Positions 52,556 through 61,871 of a DNA stretch of 64,000 bases are shown one piece after another; position 1 is the first letter of the stretch; every line of letters begins with the position of its first letter. This stretch comes from Microbacterium commune (GTDB lineage Bacteria > Actinomycetota > Actinomycetes > Actinomycetales > Microbacteriaceae), in assembly GCF_014836945.1 (NCBI RefSeq), contig NZ_JACSPX010000001.1, forward strand, positions 923,727 to 987,726, given 5' to 3'. The notes under the pieces are model-generated. The model saw only the letters and a program-made list of their open reading frames with translations. It was not told where the DNA came from and made no database searches. The translations under genes and the position numbers were made by a program.

Positions 52556-53512
52556 TCAATGGCTGTAATCCGGGGCGGGCGGCAGCCCGAAGAACTCCTC
52601 GAGCGTGTGGAACCCGCCGTCGTGATACGCCTGGGCGAGCTCGGGCCCGATGTAGCGGATGTGCCACGGCTCGGGTGCGTACCCGGTGGTGCCTGTGCGC
52701 CCCGGTTCGTAGCGCACGATGAAGCCGTGCCGCCAGCCGTTCTCCGCGACCCACCGCCCCTGCGGCGTCGCGCCGAAGGCCTCGATGGTGCCGCAGCGCG
52801 GGTCGCACGCGACGAGGTCGAAGGCGAGACCACTCTGGTGCTCGCTGAAGCCGGGGCGCGCCGACACGGCATCCGCTCCGCTCTGCCCCTTGTCACGCAC
52901 GTGCCCGTCGTAGGTGCTCTCCTGCAGGCCGAACGACCGGTAGCCGTTGTTGATCCCGATCGTGCCCGCACCCGCTCGACTCGCCTCGGTCGCCATCGAT
53001 TCGAGGGCGTCCTTGGGCTCGGGGCGCAGCTCGTTCGAGCGGGTGGTCGCGCTCAGTCCGATCTCGGCGAGGGATGCCGGCGCGAAGCTCGCCGGCTCGA
53101 GCGGACGCTGCTTGTTGATGACCACCCACGACCGGTTCGGGTCGGAGAGCGAGACGCAGGGCGCGTTGCCGTTCGCGACCGCCTCGCGGAACGCGGCGCC
53201 GCCGCCGAACGCTGCTATGACACCCGCGTCATCACCCGTGTCGAGCGCCGCCCGCACGGCGTCGTCGGCGCAGGGATCGGCGGCCGGCCGGGCATCGACC
53301 TCCACGGTGGGGATCGCGAGCGCGGCGGCGGGCGCCGGCAGCTCGACTCGGGCCACGGGGCTGTCGGCGATCACGCCGCACAGGGTCGCCAGAGACGCCA
53401 TCGCCGTGAACAGCACTCCGAGCGGCAGCGCGATCCGCACGGCGAGCGGTTCGCGCGCGACGTGTCGGGACTGCGCGGCGTTCACCGATCCATTGTCCCC
53501 CACGGCGCGCAT
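52556..53512 (-). CDS. D-alanyl-D-alanine carboxypeptidase, VanY/M15B type
   Basis: 318 residues. N-terminal membrane anchor (about 29-55), a 110-residue stalk with Cys, then the M15B peptidase domain. FSEHQSGLAFDLVACD carries the zinc-binding His and Asp, and PEPWHIRYIG the third ligand, as in VanY/DacB-type enzymes that trim peptidoglycan pentapeptides. I chose ATG 53512 because GAGGA lies six bases upstream; an in-frame GTG at about 53479 is an alternative. No van genes adjoin, so this is a housekeeping wall enzyme rather than a glycopeptide-resistance gene. Confidence 0.88.
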   Translation of the reverse strand: MRAVGDNGSVNAAQSRHVAREPLAVRIALPLGVLFTAMASLATLCGVIADSPVARVELPAPAAALAIPTVEVDARPAADPCADDAVRAALDTGDDAGVIAAFGGGAAFREAVANGNAPCVSLSDPNRSWVVINKQRPLEPASFAPASLAEIGLSATTRSNELRPEPKDALESMATEASRAGAGTIGINNGYRSFGLQESTYDGHVRDKGQSGADAVSARPGFSEHQSGLAFDLVACDPRCGTIEAFGATPQGRWVAENGWRHGFIVRYEPGRTGTTGYAPEPWHIRYIGPELAQAYHDGGFHTLEEFFGLPPAPDYSH

Positions 53513-53544
53513 CGGCGTTCCTCGAACGCATCTGCGATACATGG

Positions 53545-53573
53545 TTGACATGAATGCGTTCTTTTGTTCGAAT
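53545..53573 (+). promoter_or_regulatory. Promoter of the radical SAM gene
   Basis: Consensus -35 TTGACA (53545-53550), 17-base spacer, -10 TCGAAT (53568-53573), then six G bases and ATG 53580, giving a leaderless transcript. It is the only perfect TTGACA that I paired with a usable -10 in the window. Confidence 0.7.
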
Positions 53574-53579
53574 GGGGGG

Positions 53580-54635
53580 ATGAGATGGCAGGGGCAGGCG
53601 GTACGCGAAGAGGATGCCGACGCGCTGCCGGGCATGGAGAGCCGCACCGGGATCGTGCGCTCGGTGACCACGCCCGGGTTCGCCGGGATGACCTTCCACG
53701 AGGTGCTCGCCAAGTCCGCCCTCAATGCGGTGCCCGGCGCCTCGCGCATGCCGTTCGCCTGGACCGTGAACCCCTACCGGGGATGCAGTCATGCATGCGT
53801 TTACTGCTTCGCTCGGGGAACGCACGAGTATCTCGATCTCGATGGCGGCGCGGACTTCGATTCTCAGATCGTCGTGAAGACGAATGTGGTCGAGGTGCTC
53901 GAGCGCGAGTTGCGACGCGGATCGTGGCGTCACGAGACGGTTGCGCTGGGCACGAACACCGACCCGTACCAGCGCGCCGAGGGGCGCTACCGGCTCATGC
54001 CCGGCATCGTGCAGGCCCTCGCCGACTCGGGGACGCCGATGTCGATCCTCACCAAGGGCACGCTGATCCGCCGCGACATCCCCGTGCTCGTCGAAGCGAA
54101 GAAGCGCGTGCCGATCGACATCCAGATGTCGATCGCGATGTACGACGACGACCTGCAGCGTGCGGTCGAGCCCGGCACCCCCGGCACGCAGGCGCGGCTC
54201 GACACCGTGCGCGCGCTCAGCGATGCGGGTTTCCGTGTCGGCGTCTTCCTCATGCCGGTGCTGCCGCACCTCACCGACTCGCTCGCGGCGATCGACGACG
54301 CCCTGCGTCGCATCAAGCAGTCGGGCGCCGACCACGTCGTCTACGGCTCGCTGCATCTGCGCCCGGGCGTGAAGCCGTGGTTCTTCCAGTGGCTGGAACG
54401 CGAGCATCCGGAGCTGCTGTCGTCGTATCGGGGGCTGTACCCGGGCGTCGCGGTCGAGGCGCCGAAGGCGTATCGGCAGTGGCTCGCTCGACGCATCCGT
54501 CCGCTCATGCGCGTGCACGGGCTCGACGCCCGATCGGAAGAGGAGAACGACAGCATGCGCGGAAGACGGATGCGCGCGCGCCCGACTCCGGCATCCGTCC
54601 GCACCACCACCTCCCGCGACGACATGCTGTTCTGA
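53580..54635 (+). CDS. Radical SAM protein, Rv2578c family
   Basis: 351 residues. The 4Fe-4S motif CX3CX2C is NPYRGCSHACVYCFARG (Cys69, Cys73, Cys76). Sequence around it (GTHEYLDLDGGADF, QIVVKTNVVEVLEREL, LGTNTDPYQRAEGRYRLM) is that of the actinobacterial Rv2578c family, related to SPL-like photoproduct lyase proteins. The reaction is not known. The C-terminal tail is Arg-rich. The leaderless ATG gives MRWQGQAV. It is divergent from the carboxypeptidase and followed 41 bases later by the ASCH gene. Confidence 0.92.
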   Translation: MRWQGQAVREEDADALPGMESRTGIVRSVTTPGFAGMTFHEVLAKSALNAVPGASRMPFAWTVNPYRGCSHACVYCFARGTHEYLDLDGGADFDSQIVVKTNVVEVLERELRRGSWRHETVALGTNTDPYQRAEGRYRLMPGIVQALADSGTPMSILTKGTLIRRDIPVLVEAKKRVPIDIQMSIAMYDDDLQRAVEPGTPGTQARLDTVRALSDAGFRVGVFLMPVLPHLTDSLAAIDDALRRIKQSGADHVVYGSLHLRPGVKPWFFQWLEREHPELLSSYRGLYPGVAVEAPKAYRQWLARRIRPLMRVHGLDARSEEENDSMRGRRMRARPTPASVRTTTSRDDMLF

Positions 54636-54664
54636 CCGGCGACTCGACGCCGTCGCTCGACGCA

Positions 54665-54670
54665 TAGGCT
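54665..54670 (+). promoter_or_regulatory. -10 box of leaderless ASCH gene
   Basis: TAGGCT, six bases (GAGCGG), then ATG 54677. Confidence 0.55.
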
Positions 54671-54676
54671 GAGCGG

Positions 54677-55096
54677 ATGTCGACGCCTGATGACCTGCCC
54701 GTCTCCGAGTACGCCTTCCCGGGGTCGCTGCGCGACCGGCTGGTGGGGGCGATCCTCGCGGGCGAGAAGATCACGACGACCTTCCTGCTGCGTGAGCTCG
54801 AGATCGACGACGAGCCGATGCCCGCCGTCGGCGACCGCGCGGCGGTGGTCGACTCCGCGGGACGACCTGTAGGCGTCGAGACCATCGAGGATGTGCGCGT
54901 CGTTCGTCTCGCGGACGTCGATCTCGCGCACGCTCTCGGCGAGGGCGAGGGCTACGCGACCGTCGCCGAATGGCGAGCCGGGCACGAGAGCTTCTGGCAC
55001 GGCCAGGAGTACCGCGAGTACGTGGGCGACCCGGAGTTCCACGTCGACGACGACACCCTCGCCGTGCTGGTGCGGTTCAGCTTCCAAGCGGGGTGA
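54677..55096 (+). CDS. ASCH domain protein
   Basis: 139 residues, a single ASCH domain: GEKITTTFLLREL near the N-terminus, VGDRAAVVDSAGRPVGV, a conserved aromatic-acidic segment EWRAGHESFWHGQE, and a C-terminal strand TLAVLVRFSF. ASCH domains share the PUA fold and are thought to bind RNA or nucleotides; some bacterial members act on modified cytidine. No direct functional clue from neighbours. Leaderless start. Confidence 0.85.
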   Translation: MSTPDDLPVSEYAFPGSLRDRLVGAILAGEKITTTFLLRELEIDDEPMPAVGDRAAVVDSAGRPVGVETIEDVRVVRLADVDLAHALGEGEGYATVAEWRAGHESFWHGQEYREYVGDPEFHVDDDTLAVLVRFSFQAG

Positions 55097-55169
55097 CCCA
55101 CGGTCGGGTTCTGCTCGCAGCCCGGTCGACGAGCCGCGGACTCCACCACGGCTCCGGAGATCCGACAGC

Positions 55170-55211
55170 GAAGCCGCCGGATTCGGGCACGAGCGCGAAT
55201 CCGACGGCTTC
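55170..55211. terminator. Bidirectional hairpin between the ASCH and DEAD-box genes
   Basis: 16-bp inverted repeat with one mismatch (55170-55185 and 55196-55211; outer ends GAAGCCG and CGGCTTC), 10-base loop, located between two convergent genes. Confidence 0.65.
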
Positions 55212-55228
55212 TCGGCGGTGGGGGCAGG

Positions 55229-57487
55229 TCAGGCGGTGAGCTCGGCCTCGCTCGGCATCCGACCGGCGATCTCCTCGATCACGTCGTCACCGGGAGCCGC
55301 CTGCTCGAACGGCGCGTCGATCTCGGCGCGGCCGAGCAGATCCTCCATGCGGCGACGACGCTGACGGGTGATCAGCGTGACCACACGGCCCGAGCGACCG
55401 GCGCGGCCCGTGCGGCCGGAGCGGTGCAGGTACGTCTTGTACTCGTCGGGAGCGTCGGCCTGCACGACGAGGTCGATGTCGTCGACATGGATGCCGCGGG
55501 CGGCGACATCCGTGGCGACGAGCACCTGCACCTTGCCGGCCGTCAGCTTCTGCAGGTTGCGCGTGCGCTTGGCCTGGTTCAGGTCGCCGTGCAGCGAGAC
55601 CGCGGCGATGCCGGCGTCTTCGAACTGCTCGGCGAGCATCTCGGCATAGGCGCGGGTGCGCGCGAAGACCAGCGTCTGTCCGTCGCGGTCGACGAGCGAG
55701 GTGAGCACATCGGCCTTGTCGCGGTGCTCGATGACGAGCACGCGGTGGTCGATGGTGCTGGAGTCCTGATCCTCACCGGCGACCTCGTAGACGGCCGGGT
55801 CGACGAGGAACTCGTCGACGATGGCCGCGACCTCGCGGTCGAGCGTGGCCGAGAACAGCAGCTTCTGGCTGGTGGCGCCGTCGGGGAGGGCGGTGCCGGT
55901 CTTGCGCAGGATGCGCTGCACCGGCTCGGCGAACCCGAGCTCGGCCATGTGGTCGGCCTCGTCGAGCACCGCGATGCGCACCTCGGAGAGGTCGAGCTTG
56001 CGCTGCTCGATCAGGTCTTCGATGCGGCCGGGGGTGCCGATGATGATGTCGACGCCCTTGTTCAGGGCACCCACCTGGCGCGCCTGGGGCACGCCGCCGT
56101 AGATCTGGGTGGTGAACAGGCCGACGCTGCGCGCGATCGGCTGCACGGTGCGGTCGATCTGCAGCGCCAGCTCGCGGGTCGGGGCGAGGATGATCGCACG
56201 CGGCTTGCGGCCGAACTCCCGGCGCGTGCCCTTCTGCGACAGCAGGATGCTCTCGACGAGCGGTGCGCCGAACGCGATCGTCTTTCCTGAACCGGTGCGG
56301 CCCCGGCCGAGCACGTCTCGCCCCTGCAGAATGCTGGGGATCGTCGCGGCCTGGATCGGGAACGGCGTCGCTGCGCCCATGTTCTTCAGGATCTCGACGA
56401 TGTTCGAGCCGATCCCCAGGTCACCGAAGGTCACATCTGCGACCTCGGTGGCCTGGACGGCCTCCGCCTCGAGCCGCTCGTGCACCACGTCGACCTGCTC
56501 GTCGTGCGCCTTCGCGGTCGAGGTGGCATTCCAGTCGCTGCGGTTGGGGCGGGCGTCGCGGTTCTGCCGTGCCGGGCGCGCGTCGCGGTCGAAACGGGGG
56601 CGCTCGCTGCGCTCGAAGCCACCGCGGCGGTCATCGCGTGCCGGGCGGGCGTCCCGGTCGAAACGGTCGGTCCGGGCGGGGCGGGTGTCGCGATCGAACC
56701 GGCCGCCGCGCTCCGGGCGGGCGTCGCGGTCGAAACGAGGACGGTCTGATCCGCCGCGACGCTCATCACGAGCGGGGCGGGCATCACGGTCGAAACGGTC
56801 GGTGCGGGCGTAGCCGGAGCGCTCGTCACGCGCGGGACGGGCCTCACGGTCGAAACGGTCGTTCCGCGCCGGACGGGCATCGCGATCGACACCACCCCGG
56901 CGGTCGAAGCCGCCGCGCTCGTTGCGGGCCGGGCGTTCGCGGCGGTCGAAGCCGCCGCGCTCGTTGCGGTCGAAGCCGCGGTCCCCGCGGTCGTCGCGCG
57001 CCGGACGCGCATCCCGACCGAACCGGTCATCGCGCGCCGGACGCGCATCCCGACCGAACCGGTCATCACGCGCCGGACGCGAGTCCCGACCGAACCGGTC
57101 GTTGCGGTCGAAGCCACGGCCCCCGCGGTCGTCGCGGTCGCCGCGGTGGTGCGGAGCCTCGCGGCGACCGGACTCGGCGCGGTTGCGGATCGAGCGGGCC
57201 TCGTCGCGACCCGCACGCTGCGTGTCCGACCAGCGCCCCTTCGACGCCGAGCCCTCGGCGTCCGTGGGGCGGTAGCCCCGGTGCTTCGGGCTCACGCTGC
57301 CCGGGCGGCGGTCGGCGCGGGCATCCGATGAGAAGGAGCGGCGCTCCGCGCCGTCCGTGCGGCGGTCGCCGTCGCGCGACGGACGTCCGCCGGAGTGGCG
57401 CTCGTGGAACGAGGGTCCGCTCTTCGCGTACCGCGGCTCGAAGTTGCGCGACGGGCGTCCGCCCTTGGGCTTGCCGTTCTTGGGCAT
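55229..57487 (-). CDS. DEAD-box RNA helicase with long repetitive N-terminal region
   Basis: 752 residues. The helicase core is C-terminal (about 370-750): PFPIQAATIPSIL, GRTGSGKT, PTRELALQI, LDEADHMAELGF, SATLDREVA and HRSGRTGRAGRSG. About 300 residues before it are Arg/Asp/Gly-rich and disordered, built from units such as DRFGRDARPARD and NERGGFDRR, resembling RGG tails but placed at the N-terminus instead of the C-terminus. Role: ribosome assembly or mRNA unwinding, probably cold-related. The ATG has CAGGAAA upstream; there is ample room for a long 5' leader before the divergent epimerase gene. Confidence 0.93.
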   Translation of the reverse strand: MPKNGKPKGGRPSRNFEPRYAKSGPSFHERHSGGRPSRDGDRRTDGAERRSFSSDARADRRPGSVSPKHRGYRPTDAEGSASKGRWSDTQRAGRDEARSIRNRAESGRREAPHHRGDRDDRGGRGFDRNDRFGRDSRPARDDRFGRDARPARDDRFGRDARPARDDRGDRGFDRNERGGFDRRERPARNERGGFDRRGGVDRDARPARNDRFDREARPARDERSGYARTDRFDRDARPARDERRGGSDRPRFDRDARPERGGRFDRDTRPARTDRFDRDARPARDDRRGGFERSERPRFDRDARPARQNRDARPNRSDWNATSTAKAHDEQVDVVHERLEAEAVQATEVADVTFGDLGIGSNIVEILKNMGAATPFPIQAATIPSILQGRDVLGRGRTGSGKTIAFGAPLVESILLSQKGTRREFGRKPRAIILAPTRELALQIDRTVQPIARSVGLFTTQIYGGVPQARQVGALNKGVDIIIGTPGRIEDLIEQRKLDLSEVRIAVLDEADHMAELGFAEPVQRILRKTGTALPDGATSQKLLFSATLDREVAAIVDEFLVDPAVYEVAGEDQDSSTIDHRVLVIEHRDKADVLTSLVDRDGQTLVFARTRAYAEMLAEQFEDAGIAAVSLHGDLNQAKRTRNLQKLTAGKVQVLVATDVAARGIHVDDIDLVVQADAPDEYKTYLHRSGRTGRAGRSGRVVTLITRQRRRRMEDLLGRAEIDAPFEQAAPGDDVIEEIAGRMPSEAELTA
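56530..57120. repeat. Imperfect tandem repeats encoding the DEAD-box N-terminal region
   Basis: Units of roughly 36 bases recur many times (cleanest around 56997-57090), encoding DRFGRDARPARD and variants. They are in frame and part of the coding sequence. Confidence 0.85.
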
Positions 57488-57722
57488 GGTGTTTCCTGAC
57501 TGTCTCTGACACGAGAACAGCGTCCGCTCCGCGGGCACAGAGATCAGCGCGCGTGGGACATACCCGAGCATCCGTCGACCGGGGCCATTCATGTGATGGT
57601 TATGAACCATCGGCCCCTGAGCTCACAGTGAGCATGAGTAGTGCTCGGAAGAACCGCGTGACGCGGGTGCTCGAAGCCGACTCCTTCCAGAATACCGGGC
57701 TTTGCTGAGAGAGTGCCCGCCG

Positions 57723-57728
57723 TACGAT
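57723..57728 (+). promoter_or_regulatory. -10 box of leaderless aldose epimerase gene
   Basis: TACGAT, six bases (GACCTC), then ATG 57735. Confidence 0.55.
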
Positions 57729-57734
57729 GACCTC

Positions 57735-58652
57735 ATGCCTCTTGACGATGTGATCGGCTCCCCCACCGGCATCCAGATCCACCTGCGACGTGGCGACGTG
57801 ACGGCGCAGATCGCGCAGGTCGGCGCTTCACTGCGCCATCTCACCGTCGGCGACGTCGAGATCGTGCCGCCCTACCCGGCCGATCAGCCGACGCCCTCGT
57901 GCTCGGGCGTCGTGCTGGCGCCCTGGCCGAACCGCATCCGCGGCGGGGTCTGGCAGGACGGCGACGCCGAGCGCGCCCTGTCGATCAGCGAGCCGAAGTT
58001 CCGCAACGCCAGCCACGGGCTGCTGCGCTACACCGCGTACGAGATCGTCGAGCACACCGATGATGCCGTCACTCTCGCCGCGAACATCGTGCCGCAGACC
58101 GGCTACCCGTATCTCGTGGCGACATCGGTGACCTACGCGCTGACGGATGCCGGGATGGATGTCACGCACACGCTCACCAACCACTCGACCGACCCGGCGC
58201 CGGTCGCGCTCGGCACCCACCCCTTCTTCGTCGTCGACGGGGTCGACTCACGAGAGCTGGTGCTGCGGCTGCCGGCCGAGACGTACTTCGAGACCGATGA
58301 CCGGATGCTGCCGGTCGGCGAGAGCCCGGTCTCGTCGGCGACCGACCTGCGCGAGGGCCGTCGTCTCGGCGACGTTCAGCTCGACACCGGGTACGCCAAC
58401 CTGCACCGCGACGCCGACGGCTACGTGCGCACCACGCTCTCCGCCCCGGACGGCCGCACGGTGACGCTGCAGCAGGGCCCGGGGTTCGACTACGTGCAGG
58501 CGTTCACGACCGACAAGTACCCCGGGCGACCGCTCGCCGTGGCGATCGAGCCGATGACGGCGCCCGCCGACGCCTTCAACTCCGGCCGCGGGCTGCGCCG
58601 CCTCGCCGCAGGCGAAGCGTGGAGGCTGCAGTGGGGCATCCGCTTCGACTGA
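57735..58652 (+). CDS. Aldose 1-epimerase family protein
   Basis: 305 residues, galactose mutarotase fold. APWPNRIRGG, NASHGLLRY, GTHPFFVVDG and VAIEPMTAPADAFN are family motifs; the His of the second, the His of the third and the Glu of the last match the catalytic set of GalM-type enzymes. Interconverts anomers of an aldose or a sugar phosphate. No sugar operon adjoins. I use ATG 57735 rather than an in-frame codon 33 bases upstream because the -10 box lies between them. It converges on the RND gene with a 13-base gap. Confidence 0.9.
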   Translation: MPLDDVIGSPTGIQIHLRRGDVTAQIAQVGASLRHLTVGDVEIVPPYPADQPTPSCSGVVLAPWPNRIRGGVWQDGDAERALSISEPKFRNASHGLLRYTAYEIVEHTDDAVTLAANIVPQTGYPYLVATSVTYALTDAGMDVTHTLTNHSTDPAPVALGTHPFFVVDGVDSRELVLRLPAETYFETDDRMLPVGESPVSSATDLREGRRLGDVQLDTGYANLHRDADGYVRTTLSAPDGRTVTLQQGPGFDYVQAFTTDKYPGRPLAVAIEPMTAPADAFNSGRGLRRLAAGEAWRLQWGIRFD

Positions 58653-58665
58653 GCGGCCCGCCGGC

Positions 58666-61600
58666 TCATTCGTGCGCGTCAGCCGCGCGCAGCTGACGCC
58701 GCGTGAGGGCGACCCCGTCGGCCGGTGCGGCGGCAGGTGTCGGCCCTCCGGCATCCGGCCCTTCGGCATCCGGACCGCCGGCATCCGGACCGCCGGCATC
58801 CGGACCTCCGGTGCGCTTCGCGTGACGGCGCTCCTTCGCCCCCTCGACGAGGTTGTAGAGCGTCGGCAGCACGATGAGGGTGAGCACGGTCGACGACACG
58901 AGTCCGCCGATCACGACGATCGCGAGCGGCTGCGAGATGAACCCGCCGTGCCCGGTGATCCCCAGTGCCATCGGCGTCAGCGCGAAGATCGTCGCGAGCG
59001 CGGTCATGAGGATCGGCCGCAGACGCTTCTCACCTCCCGCCATCACCGCCTCGGGCGTGGTGAGCCCCTTCGACCGGTACTGGTTGACCAGATCGACGAG
59101 CACGATCGCGTTCGTCACCACGATGCCGATCAGCATCAGCACGCCGATCAGCGAGGCGACGCCCAGCGGCACACCGGTCACGATCTGCAGCAGGATCGCG
59201 CCGGTCGCGGCGAACGGCACCGACACGAGCAGCAGCAGCGGCTGACGCAGCGACTTGAACGTCGCGACCATCACCACGTAGACGATGAGGATCGCCGCGA
59301 GCATCGCCAGTCCGAGCTGCGAGAACGAGTCGGCCTGCTGCTCGGCGACGCCGCCCACCTCGGCGCGAGCGCCGTCGGGCAGGTCGACCGCGGCGAGCGC
59401 CGCGGTGACCGATGCGGTGGCGACGGCGAGGTCGTCGGATGCCGGCGGCACGGTGATCGTGGCCGTGCGGCGTCCCTGCTCGGTCGAGATCGAGGTGGGG
59501 CCCTCACGCTGCTCGACGGTCGCGAGCTCCTGCAGCGGCACAGGTCCGGTGGCGGTGGGGATGGACAGCTGCTTCAGCGCCTCGACGGATGTCGGCGGTT
59601 CGGGGTCGACGAGGTACACCGTGAGAGCGCTGTCGTCGACCTCGACCGAGCCGATCTGCTGCGGACGCATCGTGCCCGAGACGATCGATCCGACCGCGAC
59701 CTCCGACAGTCCTCGCGCGGCGGCGGCCTCGCGGTCGACGACCACGGCGATGTAGGGCAGTGAGGCCGACAGGTTGTTCGTGACCTGGCCGATGCCGTCG
59801 CGTCCCTCGAGCTCCTTCATGAGTGCGTCGGTGCCGGCCTGCAGATCCTCCGCGTTCGGGGCGGTCACCGTGACCGCGATGTCGCTCGAGCCGAATCCGC
59901 CGCCGCTCGCCGCGACGGTGATCTCACCGGCGTCGTCGAGACCGTCGACCTTCTTCTGCACGTCAGCGCGCAGCTGCTCCTGATCGACCTCGTCGCTGGT
60001 CTGGATCGAGTACGTGATGCCCGCGCCGCCCGAGAACGCGTCGCGCAGAGCCGATCCGCTCGAGCCGATCGACGCCTGCACATGCGTGATCCCGTCGAGG
60101 CCGTCGAGGGCCTCCTCGACCTTCTTCGCCGCCTCGGACTTCGCCTCCAGGCTCGCGGTCTCGCCGATGTCCTGCGTGACGGTCATGGTGTTCTGGCCGG
60201 AGTCGCTGAGGAAGTTGATCTTCATCAGCGGCGCGGCGGCGAGCGTGCCCGCGAGCACGAGCACCGCGAGCACGACGGTCACCGCGGAGTGCTTCAGGGT
60301 CCAGCCGAGGATCGGCCGGTACATCCGCTGCAGTGCCGTGGGCGGGGCATCCGGATGCTCGGGATCGATGCGCGAGCCGTCCGCCGCGAGCAGCGGCTTG
60401 CCCGGCCGCAGGAACCAGTACGCGAGCACCGGCACGATGGTCAGCGCGACGAGCAGCGACGCGACCATCGCGATGGTCACGGTCATCGCGAAGGGTCGGA
60501 ACAGCTCGCCGACCATGTCGCCGACGAACACGATCGGCAGGAACACCGCCACGGTCGTGATGGTCGAGGCGGTGATCGCCGATGCCACTTCGCGCACGGC
60601 CAATCGGATCGCTGCGCCCTTGTCGGCCCCCTCGACGTAGTGCCGCTTGATGTTCTCGATCACCACGATCGAGTCGTCGACGACGCGGCCGATCGCGATC
60701 GTGAGCGCGCCGAGGGTGAGCACGTTGAGCGAGTACCCGAACGCCTGCAGCCCGATGAAGGTGATCAGCACGCTGGTGGGGATCGAGATCGCGGTGACCA
60801 GGGTCGAGCGGATCGACAGCAGGAAGACGAGGATGACGAGCACGGCGAACGCCAGACCGAGCATGCCCTCGGTGGCGAGCGTCTCGATCGACTGCTGGAT
60901 GTACGGCGCCTGGTCGAAGATGACGGTGAACTCGGCGTCCGGGAACGTGTCGCCGAGCTCGTCGAGCGCGGCCAGCACGCCCTGCGAGACCTCGACCGTG
61001 TTCGCCGCGGGCAGCTTGGTGACCGCGATCGACAGCGCGTCCTCACCGTCGACGCGGGAGATCGACGTGACCGGATCGGCCACCTGCGCCACGTCGGCGA
61101 CCTCGCCGATCGTGAGATCGGTGCCGCTCAGCGGCAGGGCCGCGACGTCTGCGGCGGAGGTGAGCTTCGCGCCGGACTGCACGGTGAGCGTCTCGCCGGC
61201 CTCGGTGATGTCACCGCCCGGCAGCAGCACGCCGTTCTGCTCGAGTGCCTGGCTGATCGCCTGCGTCGTCTGCCCTGCCGCGAACAGCTTCGCCCGGTCG
61301 GGGGTGATCGTGATGCGCTGGCCGACGCCGCCGACGATCTCGGCGGCGTTGACGCCGTCGACGTCTTCGAGTTCGGGGATCACCGTGGTCTCGAGGTCCT
61401 GCTGCGCGGTCTCCGAGTCGTCGAAGCCGGTGACGGCGATCTGGATGACGGGGAAGTCGTCGATCGAGACGCTGAGCACCTGCGGGCTGACGTCATCGGG
61501 CAGCTGCTGCGAGATGCGGTTGATCGCCTGCTGCATCTTCTGCTCGGCCGTGGCGAGATCGGTGCCGTAGGCGAACATCGCCTGCACGATCGACGCGTTG

Positions 61601-61860
61601 GTGGTGCTCGTGGCGCTGCTCGACTCCAGGCCGGGCACGCCCTGGATGGCTTTCTCGATCGGGGTGGAGACGTCGTTCTCGACCACCTCGGGCGATGCGC
61701 CGGGGTAGGTGCTCATGACCACCAGCGCCGGCAGCTCGAGCGAGGGGATCAGCTCCTGCTTGAGGTTGGTGAGCGCCAGGCCGCCGAAGACGGCGGAGAC
61801 GACGGTGATCAGCGCGATGAGTGCGCGGTTGCGCAGGCTGAGGATGGCGAGGTTCGACAC
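58666..61860 (-). CDS. RND-family efflux permease (AcrB/HAE1 type)
   Basis: 1064 residues, 12 membrane segments in two halves, each followed by a large outer loop. GRVVDDSIVVIENI in segment 4 carries the Asp pair for proton relay; GIVVTNAIVLVDLV is the pseudo-symmetric segment 10. The length and paired porter domains fit drug or lipid exporters. No membrane-fusion or outer-membrane partner is present, as expected for a Gram-positive. The C-terminal cytoplasmic tail has GGPDA repeats. GTG 61860 lies 11 bases after the tetR stop, so both probably share one transcript and the regulator controls the pump. Confidence 0.92.
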   Translation of the reverse strand: MSNLAILSLRNRALIALITVVSAVFGGLALTNLKQELIPSLELPALVVMSTYPGASPEVVENDVSTPIEKAIQGVPGLESSSATSTTNASIVQAMFAYGTDLATAEQKMQQAINRISQQLPDDVSPQVLSVSIDDFPVIQIAVTGFDDSETAQQDLETTVIPELEDVDGVNAAEIVGGVGQRITITPDRAKLFAAGQTTQAISQALEQNGVLLPGGDITEAGETLTVQSGAKLTSAADVAALPLSGTDLTIGEVADVAQVADPVTSISRVDGEDALSIAVTKLPAANTVEVSQGVLAALDELGDTFPDAEFTVIFDQAPYIQQSIETLATEGMLGLAFAVLVILVFLLSIRSTLVTAISIPTSVLITFIGLQAFGYSLNVLTLGALTIAIGRVVDDSIVVIENIKRHYVEGADKGAAIRLAVREVASAITASTITTVAVFLPIVFVGDMVGELFRPFAMTVTIAMVASLLVALTIVPVLAYWFLRPGKPLLAADGSRIDPEHPDAPPTALQRMYRPILGWTLKHSAVTVVLAVLVLAGTLAAAPLMKINFLSDSGQNTMTVTQDIGETASLEAKSEAAKKVEEALDGLDGITHVQASIGSSGSALRDAFSGGAGITYSIQTSDEVDQEQLRADVQKKVDGLDDAGEITVAASGGGFGSSDIAVTVTAPNAEDLQAGTDALMKELEGRDGIGQVTNNLSASLPYIAVVVDREAAAARGLSEVAVGSIVSGTMRPQQIGSVEVDDSALTVYLVDPEPPTSVEALKQLSIPTATGPVPLQELATVEQREGPTSISTEQGRRTATITVPPASDDLAVATASVTAALAAVDLPDGARAEVGGVAEQQADSFSQLGLAMLAAILIVYVVMVATFKSLRQPLLLLVSVPFAATGAILLQIVTGVPLGVASLIGVLMLIGIVVTNAIVLVDLVNQYRSKGLTTPEAVMAGGEKRLRPILMTALATIFALTPMALGITGHGGFISQPLAIVVIGGLVSSTVLTLIVLPTLYNLVEGAKERRHAKRTGGPDAGGPDAGGPDAEGPDAGGPTPAAAPADGVALTRRQLRAADAHE
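58746..58811. repeat. 15-bp tandem repeat in the RND gene tail
   Basis: About four to five copies of CCGCCGGCATCCGGA (minor variation) encode GGPDA units at the C-terminus of the RND protein. Confidence 0.85.
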
Positions 61861-61871
61861 GCGGTGCTCTT

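Noticed and set aside
53520-53575. LexA/SOS box between the carboxypeptidase and radical SAM genes
   Set aside because: GAAC and GTTC half-sites are present, but the close pair (GTTC-TTTT-GTTC) is a direct repeat, not the required inverted GAAC-N4-GTTC.
56530-57120. CRISPR-like array
   Set aside because: The repeats are contiguous, in frame and vary by codon; there are no unique spacers and no cas genes.
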